Below are positions 27,761-36,085 of a DNA stretch of 64,000 nt, piece after piece. The DNA lies in contig JBGSKC010000033.1 of the NCBI GenBank assembly GCA_041741415.1, positions 1-64,000 of the forward strand. Reading direction: 5' to 3'. The stretch is from JANQTF01 sp041741415. GTDB lineage: Bacteria > Bacteroidota > Bacteroidia > J057. Position 1 is the first letter of the stretch. Each line of letters begins with the position of its first letter. Under the pieces are notes generated by a model. The model was not told the DNA's origin, ran no database searches, and was given only the letters and a program-made list of their open reading frames with translations. Made by a program: the position numbers and the translations under genes.

Positions 27761-27985
27761 CCGGCAGTTGGTTTCGACCAGGCAACCTGCCCGGCAAAGG
27801 CTTCAGAAAGGGCAACGCCCTTCTGGCAGAAAACAAGTGAGAAACAGGGGTGCTGATCTGTTCAACAGCCAGGGGCTGCACCATTCTCTCACTTCTGCCG
27901 GATTTTTATCAGGTTCAACCTGCGGGGGATGAAGACTCTCCCCTTCAAGTTGAGGGCAGGCGACAGCAGTGTCGCCTGCTTTTTT
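27761..27985 (+). ncRNA. Highly structured intergenic RNA candidate ending in an intrinsic terminator
   Basis: The whole gap after the beta-helix gene is made of hairpins: CCGGCAG/CTGCCCGG (27761-27794) enclosing TGGT-TTCG-ACCA (a UUCG tetraloop); a 9-bp hairpin at 27804-27825; a long interrupted hairpin joining 27825-27853 with 27878-27901; CAGGTTCAACCTG (27910-27922); GGGGGA/TCTCCCC; and the terminator. It could be a structured 3' UTR, a processed small RNA or an unknown RNA class. No promoter box was seen inside it. Confidence 0.45.
27956..27985 (+). terminator. Intrinsic terminator after the structured region
   Basis: A perfect 10-bp stem GCAGGCGACA/TGTCGCCTGC with a GCAG loop, followed by six Ts. 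The T-run overlaps the stop codon of the opposite-strand rhodanese gene (27984-27986), so transcripts of the two strands meet here. Confidence 0.92.
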
Positions 27986-28496
27986 AATACACTTTTTCTC
28001 CCGTGAGGCACCAGGCCGACCACTTCTTGTTGTAGGTGTGGATGCGGTGAGTAGGTTCCTCTGCGATGTTCACGATGGGCTTCCCCTCCTGGTGCCAGTA
28101 AAAAATGCCGCCATACAGGTTTCGCACGTGGGTAAAGCCTGCGTCCTGCAGTTTTTCTCCGATTCGTTCACTCCTGTACCCGACGCTGCAATAAACCAGA
28201 ATCGGCGTGTCGCGGGGCAGGTCTTCGAGGGCTTCTGCCTTGAAGCTCTGGTAATCCATGAAGCGGGCTCCCGGCAGGTGGCTCACCTCAAATTCTTCCA
28301 GTGCCCTTGTATCGAGCACCACCCAGGAGGCCAGGCTGCCGACTTCAGCAGGCTTGGCAAGGGGAACCGACTTGCGATACATGTCTTCCAGCATAGCGGC
28401 AAAGCTGGCTGGGGTTTCGGTTTGTCCTGTCATACAAGAAGGGCAAAAGAAGAAAACAATACTGGCCCAAATGGAGAGAAGAGAAAGATGCTTCAT
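27984..28496 (-). CDS. Rhodanese-domain exported protein
   Basis: 170 residues from ATG 28496, which starts a signal sequence (MKHLSLLSIWASIVFFFCPSC, possibly a lipoprotein). The rhodanese fold is clear: WVVLDTRALEEFEVSHLPGARFMDYQSF, the active-site loop VYCSVGYRSE with catalytic Cys, then GFTHVRNLYGGIFYWHQEGKPI. Rhodaneses transfer sulfane sulfur or act as phosphatase-like binding domains. The location here is periplasmic or membrane-bound. Single gene. Confidence 0.85.
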   Translation of the reverse strand: MKHLSLLSIWASIVFFFCPSCMTGQTETPASFAAMLEDMYRKSVPLAKPAEVGSLASWVVLDTRALEEFEVSHLPGARFMDYQSFKAEALEDLPRDTPILVYCSVGYRSERIGEKLQDAGFTHVRNLYGGIFYWHQEGKPIVNIAEEPTHRIHTYNKKWSAWCLTGEKVY

Positions 28497-28592
28497 AACG
28501 GAGAGACTGAAAGTGAGGCGTTGCTGCGCCCATGTCAACGACGGGGAAAGCAGGCTTCTTGTTTCAAAAATACCCGCGGTGGCCCTGTAAGC

Positions 28593-28630
28593 AAATAAAA
28601 ACCCCGCCGGGAAAGCTCCATGGCGGGGTT
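28593..28630 (-). terminator. Intrinsic terminator of the 28682 outer-membrane gene
   Basis: A perfect 9-bp stem AACCCCGCC/GGCGGGGTT, followed on the minus strand by TTTTATTT. It lies 52 nt beyond the stop of the outer-membrane protein gene. Confidence 0.85.
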
Positions 28631-28681
28631 AATGGTTCGGGTTGGTTGTGTAACAACGCAACTCCCGCTACTGCAGCGGCA

Positions 28682-29509
28682 TCAGTCGTTGGATGCGTAG
28701 CGGCTGAGGTAATAGTTGATCGTGAAGGCAGTGAAGAAATAACTGTCTTTGGCGCTGGGATTCCCGCGTTTGTCGCCGGGGTTGAAGATCCCTGTGGCTG
28801 ACCGCTCCGAGAGCAGCACCGACAAATCACCAGATGTCTGCCCAAGGGCTTCAAAGTCTGGATACACGGTGCTAACATCGTCCAGATAGTCGGTAGAGGT
28901 AGTGCGGTAGCCGAGTTCCACCCCCACGCCCGTGTATTGTGTGAGCCGGAGGTTCAACCCAATGCCAAGCGGCGCGCTCCACTGGATGAGAGAATAAGGG
29001 CCAGGATTTCCGGCACCCTGAATGAACTGGCCTTCGGTTCCCAGAGGTTGCAGGGCATACCATTCGCCATTGTACCGGGCTTTGGGGTTGTAGTGAAACA
29101 GCGAAACACCGAGAAAAACATAGGGCGTCAGGTGTGGCTTGCCCACCCAGGCATTTCCGAAGTTTTTGTCCCGGATGAATTCATACATCAGCACCCCGCT
29201 CGCTTCCACGATGTGGGATTTGAAGTGCAGATTGCGGAGCTGACGCCCCTGGTCAATGGCCATGTTGTCAGCTGCGCCAATTTCTCCATACTGCAATGCC
29301 ACCCGAAAGCTGAGGTTAGGAAGCATGTAGCGGTTGTATCCCAGTTGCACAGCGGGCCTGAGAAGGGAGTTGTTGAATTTGTCGGTCAGGTCGCCGTAAT
29401 AATACAGGGTTCCGATTCCAACTGAAAAAGAGTGGGTGCGTTGGGCCTGAGCGGTCAGCGTCAACCCTGCGAGACAGAGAAGGAGGAGGAAAGACTGTCG
29501 TAGAAGCAT
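28682..29509 (-). CDS. Outer-membrane protein, DUF6089-like (paralogue 1)
   Basis: 275 residues with signal peptide MLLRQSFLLLLCLAGLTLTAQAQ. The first strand motif is SVGIGTLYYYGDLTDKF, typical of the DUF6089 beta-barrel family. It shares GEWYALQPLGTEGQ, GLNLRLTQYTGVGVELGYR and DYLDDVSTVYPDFE with the neighbouring gene at 29695-30513, so the two are tandem paralogues. The predicted place is the outer membrane. In other Bacteroidota such proteins are of unknown or envelope-organising function. Followed by a strong terminator. Confidence 0.8.
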   Translation of the reverse strand: MLLRQSFLLLLCLAGLTLTAQAQRTHSFSVGIGTLYYYGDLTDKFNNSLLRPAVQLGYNRYMLPNLSFRVALQYGEIGAADNMAIDQGRQLRNLHFKSHIVEASGVLMYEFIRDKNFGNAWVGKPHLTPYVFLGVSLFHYNPKARYNGEWYALQPLGTEGQFIQGAGNPGPYSLIQWSAPLGIGLNLRLTQYTGVGVELGYRTTSTDYLDDVSTVYPDFEALGQTSGDLSVLLSERSATGIFNPGDKRGNPSAKDSYFFTAFTINYYLSRYASND

Positions 29510-29694
29510 ACAGGTCGATGTATAGGAATGGGCTTGAAAAACGGTTGAATGAAATGGTGATTACGACCTATGGGGTTTCGTAAAGATTCAAGTTTATTTT
29601 TTCAAGAAGAGGCCATACCCCGGAATCGGTCAAAATGCCTGCTTCAACGGCTCAGTTCCCTCGCTCACAGGAGGTTAATCAAAGCCCCAGACGG

Positions 29695-30513
29695 CTAACG
29701 ACCCAGGAAAAATCCCAGTCCAATTGTACAAAAAGCGTAGGTATCAAGGGTGGATTCATTGCCACGCTTGGCTCCTTCAGCGAATTCATACCGGGAGGGA
29801 TTGGACAATCTGGCCGCCAGGCTGCCCATTTCCTTGTTCATTCTCGAAAAATCTGGATAAGTGCCGCTCACATCGTCGAGGTAATCGGTAAATGTGCGCC
29901 GGTAGCTGTACTCTGCCCAGATCCCCATGCGGTTGGGCAGGCGAATCGACAGCCCGATTCCTACCGGGACGGCAATCTGAACCAGGCGATAGGGCCCTGC
30001 AGGATGTCCTTCCAGCATTTGCCCTTCGGTGCCAAGTGGCTGCAACCGCAGCCATTCCCCCTGATACATTGCCTGAGGCTGAAAGGCAAACCCTGCCAGG
30101 CCAGCAGTCAGATACGGACTCCAGTGCACATCGCGGCGCCAGCGTTGCCGGAAGGTTTTATCGGAAAACAGCTCCCATACCGCCGCGGCTTCCAGTTCGG
30201 TGATCGGGCTGCGAAAAGACAACCCGCGGGTTTGTTTGCCCACCGACTTTGCCAGCGCGTCGTCGGCACTGATTTCGCCGTGGGTAAGCACTGCACGGAT
30301 GCTCAGGCCGGGTTTCACATACACCCCGGCCTGGAGCCTGGCCGCAGGGTGCAGAGATACATTCGACAACCCGTCGCTCAGGTCGCCCTGATACATGGAG
30401 GTGCCCAGGCCCATGGATCCATACAGAAAACGCTGGGCAACAACAGGAGAGGAAAACTGGAGCAGGCAAATCAGCAGCAAAGAAAACGGCAGCACCGGTC
30501 CGGTACGAAGCAT
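29695..30513 (-). CDS. Outer-membrane protein, DUF6089-like (paralogue 2)
   Basis: 272 residues with signal peptide MLRTGPVLPFSLLLICLLQF...VVAQ. It aligns along its full length with the downstream paralogue: GSMGLGTSMYQGDLSDGL, GEWLRLQPLGTEGQMLEG, GIGLSIRLPNRMGIWAEYSYRR, DYLDDVSGTYPDFS. Conservation is patchy outside these motifs, which suggests an old duplication. A 185-bp gap separates the genes, so each probably has its own promoter. For this gene TTTG and GAAATTTG lie upstream on the minus strand, a near-match. Confidence 0.78.
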   Translation of the reverse strand: MLRTGPVLPFSLLLICLLQFSSPVVAQRFLYGSMGLGTSMYQGDLSDGLSNVSLHPAARLQAGVYVKPGLSIRAVLTHGEISADDALAKSVGKQTRGLSFRSPITELEAAAVWELFSDKTFRQRWRRDVHWSPYLTAGLAGFAFQPQAMYQGEWLRLQPLGTEGQMLEGHPAGPYRLVQIAVPVGIGLSIRLPNRMGIWAEYSYRRTFTDYLDDVSGTYPDFSRMNKEMGSLAARLSNPSRYEFAEGAKRGNESTLDTYAFCTIGLGFFLGR

Positions 30514-30658
30514 GAAGAATAGAATTAAGCGTAAAAATGAGCGTCAAATTTCCTTCGGTGAAATGATAATTTCTACAAACATTTCGCGCACCAAGGCCTT
30601 TTTCCGCGCCATTGAGCCAGAATTTTGTCCCACAACCTAACAGGCTTCCCTTCGCATA

Positions 30659-30692
30659 TTTGGCCAAAGACCCGTGATTTTTCCTACTTTTG
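30659..30692 (+). promoter_or_regulatory. Bacteroidota-type promoter of the DUF4340-like gene
   Basis: TTTG (30659-30662) and an exact TAnnTTTG box, TACTTTTG (30685-30692), are separated by 22 nt. The predicted start near 30699 leaves a short leader of about 17 nt before ATG 30716. Confidence 0.75.
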
Positions 30693-30715
30693 CCTTCTAC
30701 CCCATCGCCCTGAAC

Positions 30716-31693
30716 ATGAATCGCTGGAAATCACAATGGCCATGGCTGGCCCTCTTCCTCCTGCTTGCCTTCGCCTGCTGGTATCTCCTCACCCAGGATC
30801 GCCAAAGCACCTTTAATCCCAAAGAAACTGCATTTGCCTTGCAGGATACAGGCCTGGCACAGCGGATACACCTCATCCAACTCAAGGAGGGCAAAGAAAT
30901 TACCCGCATCGAGCTCACCCGCTCTGCCTCCACCCCATGGATGGTAAACCACACCTTCCTCGCTTTCCAACAGCAGGTGGGCCACCTCCTTACCACCTTG
31001 CACCGGCTTCAGGTGCGGGAAAGCCTAACGGGCCGCGGCCTCGAATCTGCCGACAAGATTCTCTCTCTCATGCACACCCGCGTGGAGGTGGTTGGGCCGA
31101 AAGGGTCTCTCAAAACCTACCTGCTCGGCACGAGCGCCAAAGACAACCGCGGCACACTCATGAAACTTGAAGGAGCCAGCCAGGCCTTCATCGTGGAGCG
31201 CCCCGACGTGCAGGGCTTCATTAACCCGTTTTTCGATATCGACATCGACCTTTGGCGCGAAAAACTCCTCTGGCGGGCAAGCGAGCCGCAGCTCATGAGC
31301 ATCCGCATTCAGCCTAAGCCACCGGAAAATGAACTCTGGCTGGTTCGCCAGCCCGAAACTGGCTGGACCTTTGAGCCAGGCGGCGAACGCCCCGACTCCC
31401 TGGCACTGGCTGCCTATCTCGCTCAGTTTCAGGGCGCAGTTTACGCCGAAACCTTCGCCTCCAGGAACTTCCCCGAAACCCTGGACTCCCTTCGTTCCCT
31501 CGCTCCTGATATCCGGTTCCAGCTTGATTATAACACCGGCGAAACCCGTGAGCTGGTCCTGTTTGAGCGTAAGGACAACCCTAACAGCTATTTCGGCTGG
31601 ATCATTGGCGAGGAAGAGCTTTACACCATCCAGCGGTTTGTATTCGACAGGTTCCTCCGCAGCCCCGGTCAACTGCGTAGCCCGGCGCTTTGA
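30716..31693 (+). CDS. Membrane-anchored DUF4340-like protein
   Basis: 325 residues from ATG 30716, chosen because it directly precedes the only membrane segment (WPWLALFLLLAFACWYLLT) and follows the promoter closely. The large exported part has the pattern of the DUF4340 family: RIHLIQLKEGKEITRIELTR, then TTLHRLQVRESLT, then a YLLGTSAKDNRGTLMKL strand pair and a second repeat near ELVLFERKDNPNSYFGWI. Family members often occur with gliding or ABC-2 exporter genes. Here it stands alone. Function unknown. Confidence 0.65.
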   Translation: MNRWKSQWPWLALFLLLAFACWYLLTQDRQSTFNPKETAFALQDTGLAQRIHLIQLKEGKEITRIELTRSASTPWMVNHTFLAFQQQVGHLLTTLHRLQVRESLTGRGLESADKILSLMHTRVEVVGPKGSLKTYLLGTSAKDNRGTLMKLEGASQAFIVERPDVQGFINPFFDIDIDLWREKLLWRASEPQLMSIRIQPKPPENELWLVRQPETGWTFEPGGERPDSLALAAYLAQFQGAVYAETFASRNFPETLDSLRSLAPDIRFQLDYNTGETRELVLFERKDNPNSYFGWIIGEEELYTIQRFVFDRFLRSPGQLRSPAL

Positions 31694-31801
31694 AGTCGAA
31701 AATGGGTTTTCCAGGCAAAAAACATAACTTGTTTGCCTGATAATAGAATTGTTGGGCCAGCTTTCATTTCCTGAAAGCGCACAATCGGGTAAGGTAGCTT
31801 C

Positions 31802-32596
31802 ATGATGAATTTGTCGCTAGAAAATCGTTGGGCACTCGTGGCCGGCTCCAGCCAGGGAATTGGCAGGGCCAGCGCCGAAGCCCTGGCAGCCATGGGTGCC
31901 GAAGTGACCCTCCTTGCCAGAAATGAAGACGCCCTTCGGGCCGCTCATGCCACGCTGCCCAGGCCCAAAGGCCAGTTCCACGACATCCTGGTCGCTGATT
32001 TCTCCGACCCCGAGGCACTCCGGCGGGTAGTGGAAGCCCACCTGAACGCCACCCGGCGCTCCTACACCGTGCTGGTCAACAACACCGGTGGCCCGGCAGG
32101 CGGCCCTATTGCCGAAGCCAGCCTGGACGCTTTTTTTGATGCCTATAAAATGCACCTTGGCTGCAACCACATTCTGGCCCAGGCCCTGCTGCCGGCCATG
32201 AGAGAAGCGCAGTTTGGCCGGATCGTGAACGTGATCTCCACCTCCGTCAAAATTCCCATTCCCGGCCTCGGCGTCTCCAACACCACCCGCGGAGCTGTGG
32301 CAAGCTGGGCCAAAACCCTCTCCCTCGAAGTCGCCGGCGACGGGATCACCGTCAATAACGTGCTGCCAGGTTTTACCAGAACAGCACGGCTGGAACAAAT
32401 CATTCAAAATCAGATGCGCAAAACCGGCATGAGCCGCATGGCCGTCGAGGAAGAATACCTCGCAACTGTGCCCGCAGGCCGTTTTGCCGACCCCGCCGAA
32501 ACAGCCAGCGTTGTGGCTTTCCTTTGCTCTCCGGCTGCTTCCTACGTCAACGGAACCAGCATTCCGGTGGATGGAGGGAGAACGGGAAGCCTGTGA
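31802..32596 (+). CDS. SDR-fold oxidoreductase with degenerate catalytic tetrad
   Basis: 264 residues with a Rossmann SDR fold: GSSQGIGRA at the nucleotide loop, LVNNTGGPAGGP in place of NNAG, and a C-terminal NGTSIPVDGG. Where classical SDRs have YxxSK, this protein reads SNTTR, so both the catalytic Tyr and Lys are replaced. This fits the known beta-ketoacyl-reductase-like SDR subgroup that lacks a perfect tetrad. In Bacteroidota this subgroup is often near 3-hydroxyanthranilate (kynurenine pathway) genes. That link is recalled context rather than proof. It lies 87 bp before an aldehyde dehydrogenase gene on the same strand. Confidence 0.82.
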   Translation: MMNLSLENRWALVAGSSQGIGRASAEALAAMGAEVTLLARNEDALRAAHATLPRPKGQFHDILVADFSDPEALRRVVEAHLNATRRSYTVLVNNTGGPAGGPIAEASLDAFFDAYKMHLGCNHILAQALLPAMREAQFGRIVNVISTSVKIPIPGLGVSNTTRGAVASWAKTLSLEVAGDGITVNNVLPGFTRTARLEQIIQNQMRKTGMSRMAVEEEYLATVPAGRFADPAETASVVAFLCSPAASYVNGTSIPVDGGRTGSL

Positions 32597-32683
32597 CACA
32601 GATGACAGTGAGGGCAGAGGGGAATGTGAGGAGGGTGACGGCTTAGGCGAATATCTTTTTTCAAGGGATCAGACCTTCCATAC

Positions 32684-34132
32684 ATGCAGGTTCTTCATTT
32701 CATTAACGGGGAGTTTCGGCCGGGGCGTGGTGGCCAGTGGCTGGACAATTTTGAACCCTCGACGGGCAGGGTGTACAGCCAGGTAACTGCCGGGAATGCA
32801 ATGGATGTGGAGGATGCTGTTCAGGCGGCGCAGACTGCTTTCCCGGCCTGGGCTGATCTGCCCCTCGGCGAGCGGGCCCGCTATCTGGAGCGCATCGCCG
32901 ACCTTATTGCTGCCCGGCAGGAGGAACTGGCCCGCGCCGAAAGCATCGACAACGGCAAGCCGCTCTCCCTCGCCCGGCGGGTGGACATTCCCCGCGCTGA
33001 AGACAACTTCCGCTTTTTCGCCAGGGCCCTCACCCAATGGCACAGTGAGGCGTTCGACATGGGCAGCCGCGGCTTCAACTATGTCCTGCGCCGCCCCCTC
33101 GGGGTGGTGGGGCTCATTTCCCCATGGAATTTGCCCCTCTATCTTTTCACCTGGAAAATCGCCCCGGCGCTCGCAGCAGGAAACACTGCCGTGGCCAAGC
33201 CCTCCGAAATTACCCCGATGACTGCCTTTTTGCTGGGCGAAATCCTTGCTGAAGCCAAGCTCCCGCCCGGTGTGCTCAATATTCTGCAGGGAACCGGCCC
33301 GGAGGTTGGCGAAGCCATTGTGGCCCACCCACAGGTGAAGGCCATCTCCTTTACAGGCTCTACCAAAGTGGGCAGGAGGATTGCCGAAATCAGTGCCAGC
33401 ACCTTCAAAAAGGTATCGCTCGAAATGGGCGGAAAAAACGCCACCCTCATTTTCGCCGACGCCGACTACGAAAAAGCACTCGACGGGGCCCTGCGTGCCG
33501 GTTTTACCAACCAGGGGCAGATCTGCCTGTGTGGCAGCAGGCTGCTTGTGGAAGACAGCCTGTACGACAGGTTTGTGCGCGACCTGAGCCAAAAAGTGGC
33601 AGCCCTGCGCGTTGGCGACCCGCTGGAAGAAACAACTGAGGTGGGAGCCATTGTGTCGAAGGTGCAATGGGAGAAAAACCTCGCCTACATTGCCCTTGCC
33701 CGCGAGGAAGGAGGGCGCATTCTGGCGGGAGGCCATGCTGTTCCCGGCCCCGGGCCCCGCTGCCAGGATGGCTGGTTCATGGCCCCGACCCTCATCGAAG
33801 GACTGGGCCCCCGGTGCCAGGTAAACCAGGAGGAAATTTTCGGGCCGGTTGTGACAGTTCAGCCGTTCCACGATGAAGCCGACGCCCTGATGAAGGCCAA
33901 TGCCACGCCTTACGGCCTGTCGGCCAGCTTGTGGACAAGCGATCTCAAGCAGGCGCACCGCGTGGCGGCCAGCCTGGAAGCGGGCATCGTGTGGGTCAAC
34001 AGCTGGATGGTGAGAGACCTCAGAACTCCCTTTGGCGGCGTGAAGCAAAGTGGGGTGGGCAGAGAAGGCGGATTCGAGGCTCTTCGCTTTTTCACAGAAG
34101 CAAAAAACGTGTTCATCAACCTCCAGGACTGA
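32684..34132 (+). CDS. Aldehyde dehydrogenase, muconate-semialdehyde type
   Basis: 482 residues, NAD(P)-dependent aldehyde dehydrogenase superfamily. The oxyanion Asn is in SPWNLPLYLFTWKI. General base Glu247 is in SLEMGGKN. Catalytic Cys281 is in NQGQICLCGSR. NQEEIFGPVV and the tetramer tail RTPFGGVKQSGVGREGG are present. The features around ISPWNLPLYLFTWKIAPALA are those of 2-aminomuconate or 2-hydroxymuconate semialdehyde dehydrogenases, an enzyme late in kynurenine or catechol breakdown. It probably forms a transcription unit with the SDR upstream. No other pathway gene is in the window, so the substrate is inferred. Confidence 0.88.
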   Translation: MQVLHFINGEFRPGRGGQWLDNFEPSTGRVYSQVTAGNAMDVEDAVQAAQTAFPAWADLPLGERARYLERIADLIAARQEELARAESIDNGKPLSLARRVDIPRAEDNFRFFARALTQWHSEAFDMGSRGFNYVLRRPLGVVGLISPWNLPLYLFTWKIAPALAAGNTAVAKPSEITPMTAFLLGEILAEAKLPPGVLNILQGTGPEVGEAIVAHPQVKAISFTGSTKVGRRIAEISASTFKKVSLEMGGKNATLIFADADYEKALDGALRAGFTNQGQICLCGSRLLVEDSLYDRFVRDLSQKVAALRVGDPLEETTEVGAIVSKVQWEKNLAYIALAREEGGRILAGGHAVPGPGPRCQDGWFMAPTLIEGLGPRCQVNQEEIFGPVVTVQPFHDEADALMKANATPYGLSASLWTSDLKQAHRVAASLEAGIVWVNSWMVRDLRTPFGGVKQSGVGREGGFEALRFFTEAKNVFINLQD

Positions 34133-34151
34133 CCGCGCAATGAAGGGTTTG

Positions 34152-34182
34152 TTGTAGAACATCTCCTTTCCCTGTACCTTTG
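34152..34182 (+). promoter_or_regulatory. Bacteroidota-type promoter of the deoxyhypusine-synthase-like gene
   Basis: TTG (34152-34154) is followed after 20 nt by TACCTTTG (34175-34182), an exact TAnnTTTG box. A start near 34189 would leave a leader of about 157 nt before ATG 34346. That is long enough for leader regulation, but I see no known riboswitch in it. Confidence 0.75.
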
Positions 34183-34345
34183 CAGCAGCATTGCGGGGGA
34201 AGCGCGGCCTCTGAGCCCTGCGAAAGGAGATACCGGCAAAAACCAGCTCACAAGCACCATCCAGCCAGGTATTTTCTCAAAAAAGCTTCCCTCTGCCCCT
34301 TCTGCCATCTCTGTCATCACTTCCAACACTGTCATCTCTGTAACA

Positions 34346-35317
34346 ATGCGAGGTCCCGTTTCCCAATTCATTGAACACCACTACCGCCACTTCAACGCTG
34401 CCGCCCTCATGGACGCGGCCAAAGGCTACGAAACCCATCTCGCCGAAGGCGGCAAAATGATGATCACCCTGGCAGGTGCCATGAGCACTGCCGAGCTGGG
34501 CATTTCGCTCGCTGAAATGATCCGCCAGGGAAAAGTGGATATCATTTCCTGCACCGGGGCCAACCTCGAAGAGGACATCATGAACCTCGTGGCCCACAGC
34601 CACTACAAGCGGGTACCCAATTACCGCGACCTCAGCCCCCAGGATGAATGGGACCTGCTGGAGCACGGCTTTAACCGGGTAACAGACACCTGCATTCCGG
34701 AAGAAGAGGCCTTCCGCCGCATCCAAAAGCACATCTTCAAGCGATGGAAAGGTGCCCAGGACCGCGGGGAGCGCTATTTCCCCCACGAATACATGTACCA
34801 GATGCTCCTCGGCGGCGACCTGAAAGAGCACTACGAAATCGACCCGAAAAACTCCTGGATGATCGCAGCTGCAGAGCGCAACCTGCCCATCATCGTGCCG
34901 GGCTGGGAAGACTCCACAATGGGCAACATTTTCGCCTCCTACTGCATCAAGGGCGAGCTGCTGCCTTCCACAATGAAATCGGGCATCGAGTACATGGTGT
35001 GGCTGGCCAACTGGTACACCCAAAACAGCGCCGGAAAGGGCGTTGGCTTCTTCCAGATCGGCGGCGGCATCGCTGGCGATTTCCCGATCTGCGTGGTGCC
35101 GATGCTGTACCAGGACATGGAAATGACAGACATTCCTTTCTGGTCCTATTTCTGCCAGATCTCCGACTCCACCACCAGCTTTGGCTCCTACTCTGGCGCT
35201 GTGCCGAATGAAAAAATCACCTGGGGAAAGCTGGACATCACGACGCCCAAGTTTATCGTCGAATCAGATGCCACCATCGTGGCGCCGCTGATTTTCGCCT
35301 GGCTGCTGAAGTGGTAA
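34346..35317 (+). CDS. Deoxyhypusine-synthase-like protein
   Basis: 323 residues, the whole length matching the deoxyhypusine synthase fold: MITLAGAMSTAELGISLAEMIRQGKVDIISCTGANLEED (NAD-binding start), IIVPGWEDSTMGNIF, FFQIGGGIAGDFPICVVP and the C-terminal NEKITWGKLDITTPKF. Lys295 corresponds to the Lys that carries the aminobutyl group in the eukaryotic enzyme. Bacteria lack eIF5A, so bacterial members are thought to transfer the aminobutyl group of spermidine to another amine (for example making homospermidine). The acceptor here is unknown. It has its own promoter and a convergent stem-loop behind it. Confidence 0.9.
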   Translation: MRGPVSQFIEHHYRHFNAAALMDAAKGYETHLAEGGKMMITLAGAMSTAELGISLAEMIRQGKVDIISCTGANLEEDIMNLVAHSHYKRVPNYRDLSPQDEWDLLEHGFNRVTDTCIPEEEAFRRIQKHIFKRWKGAQDRGERYFPHEYMYQMLLGGDLKEHYEIDPKNSWMIAAAERNLPIIVPGWEDSTMGNIFASYCIKGELLPSTMKSGIEYMVWLANWYTQNSAGKGVGFFQIGGGIAGDFPICVVPMLYQDMEMTDIPFWSYFCQISDSTTSFGSYSGAVPNEKITWGKLDITTPKFIVESDATIVAPLIFAWLLKW

Positions 35318-35348
35318 CAAACTGAACCCCAGGCACCTGCCGGACATG

Positions 35349-35377
35349 GCCCGGCTACCTCTCAGGGGTGGCCGGGC
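35349..35377. terminator. Convergent stem-loop, possible bidirectional terminator
   Basis: An 11-bp stem (GCCCGGCTACC with GGTGGCCGGGC, one G-T pair, 7-nt loop) lies between the convergent synthase-like and DinB-like genes. No clear T-run follows on either strand. Confidence 0.45.
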
Positions 35378-35832
35378 TAATTGCTTCTGCGCCAGAAGAT
35401 ATAATCCGTGCTGGGCGGCGCATAGCTCAGTTCCCTGAGACGGGCTGCCACCTGGGCCCGGTGGTGGGTGCCGTGGTTGACAACATGGGTGGCAATATCG
35501 GTCAGGGAGGAGCTAAACGCATTGCCCATGCTGTTTTGGTAGGGAACGATGGTGGCCAGCTCTGCTTCGGTTGTGCGATCAAACAGGGCGATCCATTGCT
35601 GGTGCAGGCCGGCGTAATCAACGCGGAGCTGGTCCCAGGGAATCACTTGCCACACCTGTCTCGACGGGGGCTGGCGCAGCACGCGGCTCAGCCAAAGGGC
35701 TTGAGCGTTCACGATGTGCTGAAGCCATTTGGTATTGAATTCATCATCCAATTCAGAGGCCAGGTGAGCGTCGATCATGAGAGAATTCGCCCAGTAATCG
35801 TAGCGAAACAGGAGGCGGAAATGATCCAACAT
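35377..35832 (-). CDS. DinB-fold (DinB/YfiT-like) protein
   Basis: 151 residues from ATG 35832 (MLDHFRLLFRYDYWANSLMI). An ATG 87 nt upstream would add a non-homologous hydrophobic stretch. The four-helix DinB fold is indicated by FRYDYWANSLM, by WLQHIVNAQALWLSRV with His39, and by the C-terminal THVVNHGTHHRAQ with the HxxxH pair His120/His124. These three His are the usual metal ligands. The family includes metal-dependent thiol (bacillithiol, mycothiol) transferases, but most members are uncharacterised. Confidence 0.83.
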   Translation of the reverse strand: MLDHFRLLFRYDYWANSLMIDAHLASELDDEFNTKWLQHIVNAQALWLSRVLRQPPSRQVWQVIPWDQLRVDYAGLHQQWIALFDRTTEAELATIVPYQNSMGNAFSSSLTDIATHVVNHGTHHRAQVAARLRELSYAPPSTDYIFWRRSN

Positions 35833-36085
35833 AAGCGGAGGGAATAGAAGGGAAAAGCCATGCAGAAAAATACTGCGGAGCAGCCTCAGAAAGTTCTGCA
35901 ACCCGCCCCACAGATCCAAGGTGCGGCGACTTATTATCTTTCGTTTGCATTTACTCCAAACTATTGTTTTAAAAGTCCTGGTATTTCAGGTGGGATCAGG
36001 CACCATTTCAGCGGCCGTAAGCATTGGGGGATTTGAGTGTGGAGGCTGAGCAGTGTAGCCAGGGTTCGGCTGAGTCATGGTTCGG

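Noticed and set aside
27765..27780. tmRNA 5' signature (TGGTTTCGAC)
   Set aside because: No 3' acceptor half with a T arm and no tag-coding frame follow within the transcript. The words form a UUCG tetraloop hairpin instead.
27840..27945. TPP riboswitch on the minus strand (TTGAACCTGAT followed by CCGGCAGAAG)
   Set aside because: The 10-base core matches, but the CTGAGA and the GGGGTGC halves are missing. The core is part of a simple palindrome, and no minus-strand gene lies downstream to be controlled.
32669..34162. Long minus-strand ORF (497 codons) opposite the aldehyde dehydrogenase gene
   Set aside because: It mirrors a conserved enzyme gene and shows no protein-family features. The same applies to the antisense frames over ravA (38866-40314) and gapA (25114-26109).
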